NCBI GenBank assembly: GCA_002197995.1
Contig: NGZR01000009.1
Coordinates: 1,054,001-1,118,000 of the forward strand
Direction: 5' to 3'
DNA length: 64,000 bases
DNA from: Gaeumannomyces sp. JS-464
Taxonomy: Eukaryota; Ascomycota; Sordariomycetes; Magnaporthales; Magnaporthaceae
Shown: in pieces, positions 1 to 10,785 of the stretch
How the letters are laid out: each line of letters starts with the position of its first letter
Numbering within the stretch: position 1 is the stretch's first letter
Notes under the pieces: generated by a model
Told to the model about the DNA's origin: nothing
What the model saw: the letters and a program-made list of their open reading frames with translations, nothing else
Database searches by the model: none
Program-made: the position numbers and the translations under genes

Positions 1-1065
1 TTCCGCTTAGCAACACTTATTTTAATAAAATTAGCGTTAACTTTACCGGCCTATTCCTCCTTTTTAAAAAGAATTATGCATTTGGTGGTGGTGCGCATTT
101 CGCGAAATTAAAAACAGTTAAAGCACGGTTAATAAAGCATTAAAGCAGTTAAATAAAAGATTAGCTATTATATTTTATTAATAATAGTTTCGCGAAAGTA
201 TTTAGTTATAAACTTTTTGGTTAAAGCTATTGCGATTTTAGGATTACCGGTCGTTAGCGCAAAAGATTAGCAAACTAAAGCTTAAAAAATCACTTACACC
301 GGCTGGCACGAATAACTAAAAGCATAGGACTAGTAACGGTTGCCGACCGGTTCGGTGTTAAAGCACCTAATTTTATCGACTTGCCGGCAAAAGAGTTAAA
401 GCAATTTAGGCATAAAAACGATTTTTATTTGCCCTTTGCAAAGCGCGAGCGAGTAAGGGATTTGTTTTTTCCCTTTTTAGCACGAGTTTTTTTAACGCTA
501 TTATTTAGGACCGTTTTAACGCCAATTTAACCTTTTTTAACGGATTTGCTTTTATTGGCTTTTAAAGCGAGTGGACACCATCGCGGTAATTAGTCGAGCA
601 GTAAAATAGTAAAGCAAAAATCGGCAGGCAGGCAGGCAGGCAACGGGGATATCGATATTTGTGGTTGTAAGGATTAAGTTCCAATTACAACGATTAAAGC
701 CTACGGCTTTTGAAAATATCCCAGCCTTTAAGTTATCCTTCCGATTTGCTTTTTCCTATTATACCAATTAGCACGCACACGGCTTAATAGATTTTTATTA
801 AGTTTATTTATTGCTATTATGCGCATTTAATCGGCATTACCTAATCTTACGAGCGTTTAACCAAACATTGCCCCACTTTTTATTGTTCCTATTTACAGTC
901 CTTATTTACAGTTTTTACCGATATTTAGCATAATCCTTTTACCCTTTTTTCCTTTGTTTTTAAAGCAGGTTACCAATCCGGATTCCTTTGTTATTAGTAT
1001 TGTAAAATCCCGGGATTTGGAAAACGAGCATTTACCATGCACGCGTTTAAAGAAAGAATTGCCAG
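1..1065 (+). mobile_element. internal part of LTR element T1 (5' end outside window)
   Basis: AT-rich sequence with no readable protein. The last 220 or so bases (from about 850) match, with RIP-type changes, the internal sequence just before the 3' LTR of element T2 (about 38,330-38,540), so this is the internal region of a related LTR element whose 5' LTR lies before the window. Bases 1-850 do not resemble T2, so T1 may be a longer relative. A short run of GGCA repeats sits near 627-641. No gene is supported. Confidence 0.6.
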
Positions 1066-1300
1066 TGTTAATCCACGTAATTTAACGCGCGCATCCAAAA
1101 AGGGCCCACGCCTCGTAAAGCCGTAAGCCTACGGGCCGTGCGCTCCCACGAGCTTACAAAAGGGGATTTTGTAATCCCCTTCTTGTAACTAGATTTTTAC
1201 ATAAACATGTTCACTATAAAAACCAGTTCTAAATTTATAAATCTTTGTTTTTTCCTTTTAGGAAATTTCCGTGCTTATAAAAGTACCACTCCTATTAACA
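1066..1300 (+). repeat. 3' LTR of element T1
   Basis: A 235-bp LTR running from TGTTAATCC to CTATTAACA. It matches the two 237-bp LTRs of T2 at 36,908 and 38,541 along its whole length, with mostly C/T and G/A differences. The following base (1,301) resumes Gypsy family A copy R1, so T1 was inserted into R1. The other copy of the target duplication would be outside the window. Confidence 0.8.
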
Positions 1301-3779
1301 AGCTTATTTATATAATAATAACGTTTTCCCCGCTTCGGGTGCGTAATATTATTAGCCGTGTTTTTCGGTCGATCCATTTTTTATTATAAGCGATAGGTAT
1401 TTTTTCGACCGTTTTTAATTAATACGGTTGGCGTTTTCGTTTTATAAGGATTTTACATCGTTTAACCGTTTATAGCGATATATAATCGCCTTATGCTCCG
1501 CAATCGATTATCATTTTAACCTTTTTTTTTTAATATTTTATTTGAAATGTTAGTAAATCGTACGGTTAATTCGATTTTGCTATTGCGAGGGTTTTTATCG
1601 GTTTTTTTTTATTTTCCATTTCGTGCTTTCCGCTCGGGTAGTTCGTTTAGTTTAGTTTTCATAAAAAACGAGTACCGCACGTTCGTTTTTTTATCCGGGT
1701 CGAACGGTACGTACGCTCGCGCGATCCTTAATATTAGGCTTTCGCTTTTTATATTATGTGCTTTTGCATTTCGCAATTTCGCATTTTTCCTAATCGAGCA
1801 TTTTGGTAATATATAGCATTAAATATTGCTCGTTAAGTTTAAAAACTGTAGTAAACCTGCCGATTTAGGCTGGTTTTCACCGTGGCAATTAAAATGCCAA
1901 ATAGGGTTTAACTTTTAGCTCGTTTTGCAACTTTCGTGGAAAGAAATCGTATTTAAGCTTAGGTTGTAAATGAAATTTGCATTTTCGATAAATGCATTTT
2001 GCTTAAAAAGGTACAAATATTTAAAGTGCTTTATATTAATGCTAAGGTGGTTTTCGAGGTTTAGCGTAGCTTATTTTAACTCGTTTGCGTCGTTAAACTT
2101 GTAGCTAGTATATTTAACTTCCTGCTGGTCGTTAAACCACGATAAAGGTTAACCGTCGTTTTCGTTCGCTAGGGTAGCGTAATATAATAAGCCGTTTAGG
2201 TGTTTTGGAATTTTAACGTTTTAAAAATACGTTAAAACACCGAAAGGCGTAAAAGCGTGCTAGTTTTTCCAGCTCGCTTGCTTTTCGCGGACTATAAGTA
2301 CGAAGGTTCCGCCGTTCGAGCTTTCCGCTTGTTTTTAAAACTCGGCCGTTTTAAAGTTTTAACCACTTCGGTTTATTTTAACGTCGGTGTTAAAGTTTTC
2401 CGCTTTTCGAAAAAGGTATGTTTAGCTTAAAAACTCTTTTTAAGCTTTTCCTTTTTTCGCGTTACTTGCTAAAAATGCTCCTTTTTAAATCCCGCGAAAG
2501 GCGGTATCGTTTTCCTTTTTCGAATTTTCGGGCCCGAAAACGATCCGCTATTTTCCTTTGCTATCGTACTCGAGCTTTGTGGTTTTAAGCATGCAAATGC
2601 TTCGAGGTTTCCAAAAATACTATTTAATAGTTTTTTTATCGGACTGGTATATAGCATATAGCTCGTTATAGCAGCCCGTTTAGCTAAACGTTGTTTTAAA
2701 ACACAGCTTTTTTTATGCCAAGCTTTTTTACGTTCGTTAAAAGTTTATTACCTAACGGTTATTATCCCGTTAAAAGTAATTGATTTTTATATGGCTAGTT
2801 TAGCCGCATTTAAAACATTTTCCGTTTTTTAAGTTTTGTTTTTGCTTTTTTTATTGTTTTTATTACTAGTAAGCGGTTTTCGCATTAAAATTTATAAAGC
2901 CCGGGTGCGTTTCGTAAGCCGTAATAGGTTGCTATTTAGCTTTTTTTTAGTTAGCTTTGTTATTTTATACCGCATTTTTAAAACTATATCTTTTTTTTTA
3001 TTATCGTTCGTACAATTTATCGCTAATACAAACCGCGTTTTTAACGTAATCCGTAAAAAACTTTAAGCGATTTTGCTTTGCGAATTTATCCTTTACGTTT
3101 TCGCGTAATCCGTTATAAAAGTGTAGCATTAACGTAGCGTCGTTTTAGCTAAGCTTAATGTTAATCCGTTAAAAGTTCGTTACGTATTTGGCTGCAAGCT
3201 TTCGCTATTTAAAAACTAGCAAATCTCTTTCGGTAATTCGGGTTTCGTCGACTATTTCGAACACTTTTCCGACCTTTTTTCCGAAGGTTTTAAAGCTGGC
3301 GAAAATAAGCTTAATAGTTTTTTGGCTATTTTTATACCTTTTAAAATAGTCGTTTTAGGTTAGCTAAAACCACTTTTTTATTTTGCCGTTTAGTTTAATA
3401 GCAGCGTAAGCGACTTTTTATTTTTCGCTTACGAATTGCTATTTGTAAAACTTAAAATAGCTTTTGCATTCGGTAAAAAACGTTTTAAATTTACCGTTTT
3501 CGATTTCGTAAAAATTTAAAAACGGGAATTTATACGCTTTAATTGCAATAAGCGTTTCGAAAAACATTAGCTTCGTAGTAAATTGCTTTATTTCGGTTTT
3601 ATAGCGATTTCGTTTAACATAAGTTTAAAAAGGCTAGCCGTATTAGCGGTTTCGTTAAAGTCGTATTTAACACCGTTAAAAGCAAAAACCGTGGTTTTTT
3701 CCTTTTTAGGCTTTTTGCTGCTGCTTGCTATAGCTGCATTGTTTTTTTCCAATATGGTATTAAATAAAATTAGTTAAAA
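1301..3779 (-). mobile_element. Gypsy family A copy R1, gag region relic
   Basis: A degraded gag and spacer region read right to left. It aligns with R2 (about 20,940-23,395) and with R3 (56,674-61,000, opposite strand). The CCHC zinc-knuckle segment lies near 2,782-2,830 on the minus strand and has lost key codons through C-to-T change. Its pol part is missing because T1 and the window edge cut it off. No intact frame survives; the small open frames here are AT-rich chance frames. Confidence 0.7.
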
Positions 3780-4227
3780 TGTTACATTTAAGGGTTTGCT
3801 TTTAAAGTAAAGCATTTCGGGGGTAAAAAAAATAGTATTGCTAATCGGTTTAATAAAAAAACACGTAATTTAAAAAGATAATTTAATTGCTTGCTTTAAA
3901 AGATGTTTAAAAGCTAACTTAGGTTAACTAATGCCGAAGTTTTAGTTAAAGCTATTTAAAACTGTAGGAAATCCATCTTTTATATACACGCTGCTTTTTA
4001 CCTTATGTTAAGTTGAATTTATAGCTTTGCTATAAATTTATAAATCCCTTTTCGAATTTGTTATTTTATTACAAATTTACAAATTTTTCTTCGGATTTAT
4101 TGCTTTGTTATAAATCCATAAATCCCTTTTAATTTACGTAACTCTTCGTAACCGGGCGGGGTAAAAGCACTATTTTAAAGCCCTTTTTTGCTTTGCTATT
4201 TTAAAGGCTTGCATGCTGGTCGTAACA
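3780..4227 (-). repeat. 5' LTR of Gypsy family A copy R1
   Basis: A 448-bp LTR. On the plus strand it runs from TGTTACATTT to GTCGTAACA. It matches the LTRs at 6,111, 7,562, 23,396 and 56,211. The element's own orientation is minus because the TATA-like TATATAAAGGATGG of the plus-oriented copies reads on the minus strand here. It contains repeated units of about 35-40 bp that make LTR length vary between copies. Confidence 0.8.
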
Positions 4228-5178
4228 TAGCGGTTTTTTTTTGCAAAAAAAACGCAAAGCGAAACGATGCTTTTTATTAGCGAAATCGTTAAGCTCGTTA
4301 AACCGACAAATAACGCTAATAAGGTATGCTAATAACGAAAGTATTCCGAAAGTTTAAACTAAAGCTAAACCGGGAAACGAAATGGCAGGAAAAAAGCGGA
4401 CTTTTTTAAAAATGCCATAATTAGCAAAGTGGTAAAAGCTTTCTTTTGTAAAGCTAATTACGATCGCCCGTTTCGCATTGTTAAAAGCGAAAAAGCGACG
4501 GCGAAATGCCTCGTTAACGGTAGCGTCGTAAAATATAATTTTGCGGCAAAATCGGGTTAACGCACGTTCGAAACGAGCGAGCCGAAAGGGAGGACGAAAA
4601 CGTATAACCGCGACCGTAATTGGAAAAGGAAGCGTAATTAAGCGTAATCGAAACCGCGACCGCAGCTAAAAAAAAGCCTAAATTTAAGCCAAGCAAAAGC
4701 GCAAAAAAATTGCGAGAAAAAAGAAAAAGCGCCAACTTTAAAAAGCAAACGCAGGTTTTTATGCGTTAAAAGCGCGAGCTTTATAAGCAAATAAGCAATG
4801 CGAAGGTAAAAGAACAAAGTAATAACTAGCGGCGTTTAATCGTCGCTATTAATTGTATTATTAAAAGAAAAGAAAACAACGCCGGCCGGCCGGAAAAAAC
4901 ACAAAAGGTTTACCGGTAAAACCGCTTTTGCTTTAACCGTCGCCGGCTTTATACGGCCAACGCTACCAAAAACGCCACTAAAATCCCATAAGCTTTACTA
5001 GCACCCTGCCAAAAAAAGCTATTCGCACTTTCACATTACCAAAAAACCATTTACCCTAAATGGTAAAGGTATTAGCAAATTTAGCCTGCCGCGAATTCGT
5101 TATAAACCGACCAAGTTTTAACGCGACCATTTTGCTAATAGGCATTGCCGAAACGTTAATGCTTTAAAAGGGGAATAA
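4228..5178 (+). mobile_element. 3' internal fragment of Gypsy family C copy G1
   Basis: This stretch aligns end to end with 46,918-47,869 of G3, the same family. It ends in a purine-rich tract (AAAAGGGGAATAA) directly before the LTR, the expected position of a polypurine tract, so the element is on the plus strand. R1 was inserted at the left edge. No protein could be read; the minus-strand open frame at 4,514-4,735 has an equally poor equivalent in G3 and is not supported. Confidence 0.65.
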
Positions 5179-5462
5179 TGTAAAAAGGCTCGCTGCGATA
5201 ATAGCGGGCCACCGCTATAGCAAAAAGCTTTAGCTTTATTTACGGGCCCGAGCTACGTGGAAGTTTAAAGCACCCTAAGCACGTAATAAAAGGCTTAAAA
5301 AGGGCTACGCTACTTAGGCAGCTTGTAAAAAGCAATTCCTAAATTGCCGGAATAAGCTAAAGTTATTGTATTTACCTTATAACAATATAGGCTTTTAACT
5401 TTTAATTACCGTTTACGGTTATCGTAATCACCTTGTGCAGGCTTTCGGCTTACCCCGTAATA
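5179..5462 (+). repeat. 3' LTR of Gypsy family C copy G1
   Basis: A 284-bp LTR starting TGTAAAAAGG and ending CCCCGTAATA. It is the same family as the 282- and 283-bp LTRs flanking G3 at 35,552 and 47,870. The terminal CA appears as TA, consistent with RIP. The sequence to the right is the LINE endonuclease region, so G1 was inserted into the LINE. Confidence 0.75.
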
Positions 5463-6110
5463 CAAAATCGGAAATAGGACTTATATTGTGGAGTAGCTTT
5501 TTGGCGCTTTTTAGCAGCCCCGCTTTTTAAACACTAATAATAACAATTAAACACTCGTTTTTTAATAAAAAACTAAAATTTCCCATAAAGCCGGCAGCAA
5601 TAGAGCAGTATAAAACTATGTTTTTTGCAGGCTACTTTAACGAGGGGGTGGGGAAAAAGCTTATGCTTTGCACCCACCCGTCGTGCAAGTTATTTACCCC
5701 GGTGGATAGTTGGCACGATTACCAATCTAAGCCTCGGGTAATAACCTATGTGCGGAAAAACCCAAAGCTGCGGCCTGTAGCGGACTGGCCAGTAGGCTAC
5801 ACGCGGGATATCCTTTGGGTTACAACCGCCAAGTACACTTTTGTTAACGTGTACAAGGCTTTAAAAAACCCAACGGAACTTACTTTAAACCTTTTACTAC
5901 GTTGGCGCTTAACGGTAAAAAGTATCGTAACCGGGAGCTTTAATGCATCGGCCCCGGCTTGGGACCCGGCTTAAAGTAATAAAAATAAAGGTAATAATAT
6001 AGCCCAATAGGCTAATATTTGCAACCTTTTTTTACTTACCGACCTAGGCAAGCCCACGCACGATTAAAAGGGTGTGTTAAACCTTACCTTTTTTAACGGC
6101 CCGTTAGTAA
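5463..6110 (+). pseudogene. Tad1-like LINE piece a: endonuclease N-terminal part
   Basis: An open frame at 5,618-5,974 (118 codons) reads like the apurinic-type endonuclease domain of fungal Tad1/L1-clade LINEs. It shows NEGVGKKLMLCTHPS, then FTPVDSWHDYQSKPRVITYV and the end GSFNASAPAWDPA, where families usually have GDFNAH..W; the D of GDFN is replaced by S. This is the outermost element of the left half of the window; its other pieces lie at 6,541, 35,054 and 48,158. The LINE start lies beyond the G1 insertion. Family assignment is by motif only. Confidence 0.65.
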
Positions 6111-6535
6111 TGTTACGACCAGTATGCAAACCCTAGGGCGGCAGGTCGGGAAGGGTTCTAAACGGTGCCCCGCCCGCACCCGAACACGTGGAGTTACGTA
6201 ACCACAGCTGGATTTCTGGATTTGTGTTAAAAAAACCACAAATCCACAAAGCCAAAAGGATCTTTGGATTTGTGTTAAAAGGACCACAAATCCACAAATC
6301 CAACCTAACATAAGGCAAAAGGCAGCACGTATATAAAGGATGGATTTCTTACTGTTTTAGGTAGCTTTAATTAAGGTTTCGGCATTAGTTAACCTAAGTT
6401 AGCTCCTAGGCATCCCCTAAGGCAAGCAATTAAATTGTCCTTTTAAGTCACGTGTTCCCTGTTAACCAAACTAGCGATATTGTCCTTTCCACCCCCGAGG
6501 TGCCCTACCTTAAAAGCAAACCCCTAATTGTAACA
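6111..6535 (+). repeat. solo LTR of Gypsy family A with 5-bp TSD AGTAA
   Basis: A 425-bp LTR from TGTTACGACC to AATTGTAACA with no internal sequence on either side. It is flanked by perfect direct repeats AGTAA at 6,106-6,110 and 6,536-6,540, and the LINE endonuclease reading continues on both sides. A TATA-like TATATAAAGG is at about 6,330-6,340. It is the least RIP-changed LTR of this family here and is the product expected from LTR-LTR recombination. Confidence 0.88.
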
Positions 6536-6540
6536 AGTAA

Positions 6541-6581
6541 CAGTGGAAATCGACCCGTCGATATCTCGTACTTTAACAACG

Positions 6582-6620
<39 letters not shown>

Positions 6621-6917
6621 CGTATTACGCTCCCGATAACAAAATTACCAATGTTGTAAACGCGGTAATAACCGGGGCGGGCAACCTCCAGCTATTACAA
6701 GTTTGCACGTTACAAATTACCTAAACCAAGCGGCTAAAGCATTAATAAACATGCTAAAAAACGCGCTAGTTACCTTCGGCAAAAAGCCTAAAGCTAAAAA
6801 TATAAGCTAACCATAGTGGAACGAAAAGTGCGCTATTGTATAACAGGACTTGACGAAAGCCACGGCAACGGCAAGCTTACTACGGCCGAAGCCCACGCTT
6901 TAAAAGCAACGGTTTAG
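6541..6917 (+). pseudogene. Tad1-like LINE piece b: endonuclease C-terminal part
   Basis: In one forward frame the sequence reads YLNQAAKALINMLKNAL followed by a P-stop-WNEKCA motif. This matches the PWWNEECxxA signature at the end of Tad1-type endonuclease domains, with one Trp codon (TGG) turned into TAG. The segment contains a 38-base poly-C tract at 6,582-6,619. It is cut by the R5 LTR at 6,918; about the first 1 kb of the reverse transcriptase expected next is not found in the window. Confidence 0.6.
6582..6619 (+). repeat. poly-C tract of 38 bases
   Basis: An uninterrupted run of 38 C inside the LINE endonuclease relic. It reads as polyproline in the forward frame and is a possible G-quadruplex-forming G run on the other strand. 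RIP acts mainly on C before A, so a C run is a poor target. The length may be unreliable, since assemblers handle such runs badly. Confidence 0.9.
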
Positions 6918-7388
6918 TGTTACGACCGTATCCAAAAAGGGAAAGCTGCAAAAAGCCATTAAAAAGGTGAGCAGCTTGGACAAAGCATTTTAACCCCGTA
7001 CTTGGGTTACATAAAAAGTTACATGCATAAAACTGGCGATAACCTTATTATGTCGGGTTTAAACATATCACTTTTAACAGCAAAATAATATGTGCGATCG
7101 AAGCGATTACAACATATTACGCATATTATATATAGCACTGTTATAGCAGCATAAAAACGCAGGTATATAAAGGAAGGGTTTTTTATATTAGGTAGTTTTA
7201 ACTAAGGCTTTTGCATTAGTTAACTTTTTTTAAAGCAAATAATTAAATTTTTTTTAATTAACGTAGTTTACCAGCGAGTTGGTTAAACCAGTAAGTTAAT
7301 TATTTGCAAATGCATAAAAAACGTCGGTGCTTTTTATTTAACTTTAATAAATTTTTTTTAAAAATTTAACCAGTTATTATTAGGTATA
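6918..7388 (+). repeat. 5' LTR (partial) and leader of LTR element R5
   Basis: Starts TGTTACGACCGTAT and follows the 3' LTR at 34,602-35,053 for about 350 bp, including the TATA region near 7,164 and the sequence to about 7,270. It then degrades, perhaps through a deletion, and the remaining 100 or so bases before the Fot C terminus (7,389) are unassigned. This LTR variant differs from the R1/R2/R3 LTR in its first 200 bp but shares the 3' part. Confidence 0.6.
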
Positions 7389-7561
7389 ACGTGGTTTATA
7401 AGCGAATGCCACACCCACACCCGACCTCCGGTTAATCGACGCGCATGCCAACCAATAACGTTAGAAATCCATTTAAACTACTCGGAACTGTATATATCGA
7501 ACGTTTTTACTTCTTTTTAGCAAATGCGCGCATTATATCCGGTTTTGCCGCAGGTGTTACA
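7389..7561 (-). mobile_element. Fot C (pogo/Fot1-type), left part with 3' terminal repeat
   Basis: Begins ACGTGGTTTATAAGCG after a TA dinucleotide, the terminal inverted repeat shared by all Fot copies here, and runs into the C-terminal zinc-knuckle region of the transposase on the minus strand. It is interrupted at 7,562 by R2. The continuation is at 23,842, with 7,557-7,561 (TTACA) and 23,837-23,841 (CTGCA) as RIP-diverged copies of the R2 target duplication. Confidence 0.75.
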
Positions 7562-7966
7562 TGTTACAATTAAAGGTTTGCTTTTAAAGTAAAGCACTTC
7601 GAGGGTGAAAAAGACAGTTTCGCTAGTGCTAGTAAACAAAAAAACACGTAACTTAAAAAGACAATTTAATTGTTTGCCTTAGGGGATGCTTAGGAAATAA
7701 CTTAGGTTAATTAATGCCGAAGCTTTAGTTAAAATTACCCGAAATAGTAAGAAATTCATCCTTTATATATATACTGCTTTTTTTAATAGTTTTTGGATTT
7801 GTTGCTTTATTTACAAATTTACAAATCTTTTTTAAATTTATCGCTTTATTTACAAATCCACAAATCCTTTTAATTACGTGGTTCCACGTAATTTAATACG
7901 AGGTAAAAGCACCGTTTAAAACCCTTCCCGTCCTGCTGTTTTAAAGCTTGCATACTAGTCGTAACA
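7562..7966 (-). repeat. 3' LTR of Gypsy family A copy R2
   Basis: A 405-bp LTR, on the plus strand from TGTTACAATTAAAGG to GTCGTAACA, paired with the 441-bp LTR at 23,396-23,836. The length difference comes from one extra unit of about 36 bp in the right copy. Next to it, on the minus strand, a purine tract (AAAAAGGGGAAC, about 7,969-7,980) has the position of a polypurine tract and confirms the minus orientation. Confidence 0.82.
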
Positions 7967-8002
7967 TTAAGTTCCCCTTTTTAAGCTAAATCCTTTTAGC
8001 TA
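7967..8002 (-). other. R2 polypurine tract and Fot A target site
   Basis: This is the last stretch of R2 internal sequence before its 3' LTR. On the minus strand it reads TAGCTAAAAGGATTTAGC then AAAAAGGGGAAC. The same arrangement precedes the R5 3' LTR at about 34,565-34,601, linking R2 and R5 as relatives. Fot A interrupts it at the TA of 8,001-8,002. Confidence 0.6.
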
Positions 8003-9860
8003 ACGTGGTTTACAAACGAATGCTACATATAAGCGAGTGCCACAATTAACGCGTTTACGCGTTAATTTAACTTTATTTACGAATATTTCTATAACAAATA
8101 ATAGCAAACCAAAACGATAAACGCAAATTGTTTTAACCTTTTAAACGATCGCATTAAATCCATAATTAAATATATAAAACGCCGTTAAAATTTACAAAAT
8201 CGACTTTTCCACTTTCGCTTGGCGAAAGCGCGGTTAACCTGCTCGACGCGATACTATGCCCAAATTACGAAAATTAACGGAATTCGAAAAAAAAGCGCTT
8301 ATTAAGTACATATTTAAGTTAAATTCGCGAGCATTCTTTCCCCGGCTTTTTAATGTTAAAAATATAGCTAACCGATTGCTTGCCGAACGCGACGTAAACG
8401 CCGTCGGCAAAAACTAGGTCGCGAATTTCGTTAAACGCCGCGCAAAACTCGGTACGCGTTAAATTCGAAAGTACGATTATTAAAAAGCCAAATGCGAAAA
8501 TCCTAAACTCGTTTTTACGTAATTCGACTTTATACGAAACATTATAGCTAAATATAGCATTATAAATAACAATATTTACAATTTTAACGAAACTAGCTTT
8601 TTTATAAGTATAATCGCCGCCGTTATAATTATTACAATATTGGAAAGCCGTAGTAAAGCAAAGCTGGTTTAGCTTAACAACCGGAAATAAGCTACAATTA
8701 TTTAAAAGGTTAACTATTACGGCTAAGCGATCCTTTTTTTTATTATCGTTAAAAAGCAGTACCATTTAGCTAATTGGTATTCGGAAACCGACTTTTTACG
8801 CGATTAGGTTATTTTAACGAATTTTAACAAATGAATTACAAACGAGCTCGGCTTAAAATAAATTTAGCATTTCGATAAACATATTGCAGCCCGCAAAAAA
8901 GGTTTTATCGTTTGTTAATACTAAACGGGCATAAAAGCCATTATTCGACGGATTTCGAGCTTTATTATTAGGAATATAATATTATTACGCTTTATATGCT
9001 TTCGCATTCGTTTTACTTTTTTTAACCGTTTAACGTTAAATGTTTTAGCCCGTTAAAAAAAGCGTACGATTAATAATTCGAAAATTTAATAAAATTATAC
9101 GTTAACTACGTAATTAAAATTAAGTTCCTTTCGGCGTTTAAAGCGGCATTTTTTAATTTTATAACCGAAAAAAACATTTAAAAAAGCTTTCGAAAAGCTT
9201 GTTTTGTTTTTTTTTAATCCGAAATTGGTTTTGGAAAAGCTAAATGTAAAGCTACGAATTTTAACTTTTTCGAAAAAGCTTTTAAATAACGCCGAACTTT
9301 GGACTTTTAAAACGTTTTAAACAGTTAAAAACGCAATTTCGCAATCCGAATATATTAAAACTCGAATTTCCAATTACCGAAGTAGCTTTTCGTTATTTAT
9401 GCTAACGGTTGTAAACCAATTAACGAAAAAGGCTAAAGCAATTATGCATCGGGTTAACCTTTTAAAAAAAAGTGCTTTAAATTACGAAAGGCGAACGAAG
9501 CGCTAAATAAACGCCGGAAGGCCAAAAAAACACGTGTTCGATAAAAGGGTTATATATTGTCGAAAAAATACGAAATGTTTTAAATTAGCAGGAGCTAAAT
9601 AAGCAATTATAGTAAAAAATGCGCGATTATAAAGGTTAAAAAAAAAGGGCGATAATAACTCGTCGGCGATATGGCATTTGCGGTAAAACTGGATATAATG
9701 CGCGCATTTGCCAGGAAAAAGTAAAAACGTTTAATATATATAATTCCGAATAGTTTAAATGGATTTTTAGCGTTGTTAAATTGGCATGCGCGTCGATTAA
9801 CCCGAGGTCGGGTATAAGTGTAGCACTCGCTTATGTGTGGCACTCGCTTGTAAACCACGT
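8003..9860 (+). mobile_element. Fot A: complete pogo/Fot1/Pot2-type transposon, dead
   Basis: A full-length element of 1,858 bp with terminal inverted repeats ACGTGGTTTACAA and TTGTAAACCACGT, flanked by TA at 8,001-8,002 and 9,861-9,862. Forward translation from about 8,258 gives MPKLRKLTEFEKKALIKYIF, the start of the CENP-B-like DNA-binding part of a DDE transposase. The DDE region follows near 8,920-8,990, and a C-terminal CCHC-like knuckle near 9,670-9,715. Many stops from RIP make it inactive. Its length is close to the 1.86 kb known for Pot2-type elements. The minus-strand frame at 8,319-8,765 is a shadow. Confidence 0.85.
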
Positions 9861-10510
9861 TATAACTTATCGCCCCGCTTTTTATTAACGGTAAATACTT
9901 TTTTCTTTACCATTTTTTATCCTTTTTTTATTTTAACAAAATGTTTGGTTAAATGCAAAAACGTCCTTTTGCGAAAAAAACCTTTTAACGTAAAAATTTG
10001 CTTATTTAAATCGTTTTTTCTGCTATTAAAAATGCTTTTTTGTTTTTTATTACAAAGGTTTAAAGCGTAAAAAGTGTAAAGCTTTTTTTAAAACTCGTTT
10101 TAATACGTAAAATGTTTTAGTTAAAACCGTTTTAATTGCGATATTTTAAGTCCTTCGCTTAAGCAATTTCGTTTTATTAGTTTTTAATACTAACAAATAA
10201 AAGCAAAAGTTAAAGCTATAAAAGAAAAGCGCCGCTTTTTTAAGCAGTAAACTCGAGCGTTTGCGAAAATAAAAAAAAGCATGGTTTTAAAAAAATGCGT
10301 GCAATCCGTCGTAGCATTAACGCTATAAAAAAGTTAAAACGTGTTAAGCGGGAGGAGGCCGACCGGGAGGCTTATTAAACTGCCTCGCAGTTTGGGCTAT
10401 CCGTAATTCCTGCCGTTTTTTTAACTAGCAAATGCTTAAGGTTAATCCTAATTTGGACCTGCTTGCCTTTTTTAACTTTTGTAAGTTGTTTTTTTTTAAC
10501 GCTTTTTATA

Positions 10511-10583
10511 AAACCCGTGGCATATTAGGTATAGCTTTAGTCCTTCCTTATTAAAGTCGCAAGTTCGATTCCTAACGGGTTCG
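10511..10583 (+). other. tRNA-like relic 1
   Basis: 73 bases with a possible acceptor pairing (AAACCCG with CGGGTTC) and a canonical T-loop box (GTTCGATTCC). A possible stem CTTTAG/TTAAAG lies in the anticodon region. The D and T stems do not pair fully; several mismatches are of the G-to-A type expected from RIP. It is similar in order and spacing to the relic 200 bp downstream. It could be a tRNA pseudogene, a tRNA-derived SINE head, or chance. Confidence 0.28.
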
Positions 10584-10712
10584 TTTATTATAATAATATT
10601 ATCGCCAGCTGGTAGTGCTATTATAATAGTACCCTTTTTTTCTTTTAACCGTTCGTAATAAACCTTTTTGCTTTGCTTGGTTTTAGTAAGCCGTGCTTTT
10701 TTTTAAAACTTT

Positions 10713-10785
10713 TTATGTTTTATAACGCATTAGGTGTAGCTTTAGCCTTTTGCTAAGGTTTTAAGTTTAAACCCCGGCACGACCA
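10713..10785 (+). other. tRNA-like relic 2
   Basis: Shares GCATTAGGTGTAGCTTTAG and a T-box (GTTTAAACCCC) with relic 1. An AGCCT/AGGTT stem encloses a seven-base loop TTTGCTA, which would place TGC in the anticodon position. The T stem is broken in a way that C-to-T and G-to-A changes could explain. There is no room for a variable loop and the 5' acceptor is not recognisable, so this is not a working tRNA. Confidence 0.25.

Noticed and set aside
1207..1816. Short plus-strand frames near the left end
   Set aside because: They lie across an LTR end and antisense to Gypsy gag, with a composition typical of RIP-type DNA.
8319..8765. 148-codon minus-strand frame in Fot A, with similar frames in other Fot copies (29,804-30,097; 60,303-60,512 on the opposite strand)
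   Set aside because: It repeats in every copy because it is the antisense of the transposase N-terminal region. The sense strand carries the known LRKLTESEKEALIKYI motif.
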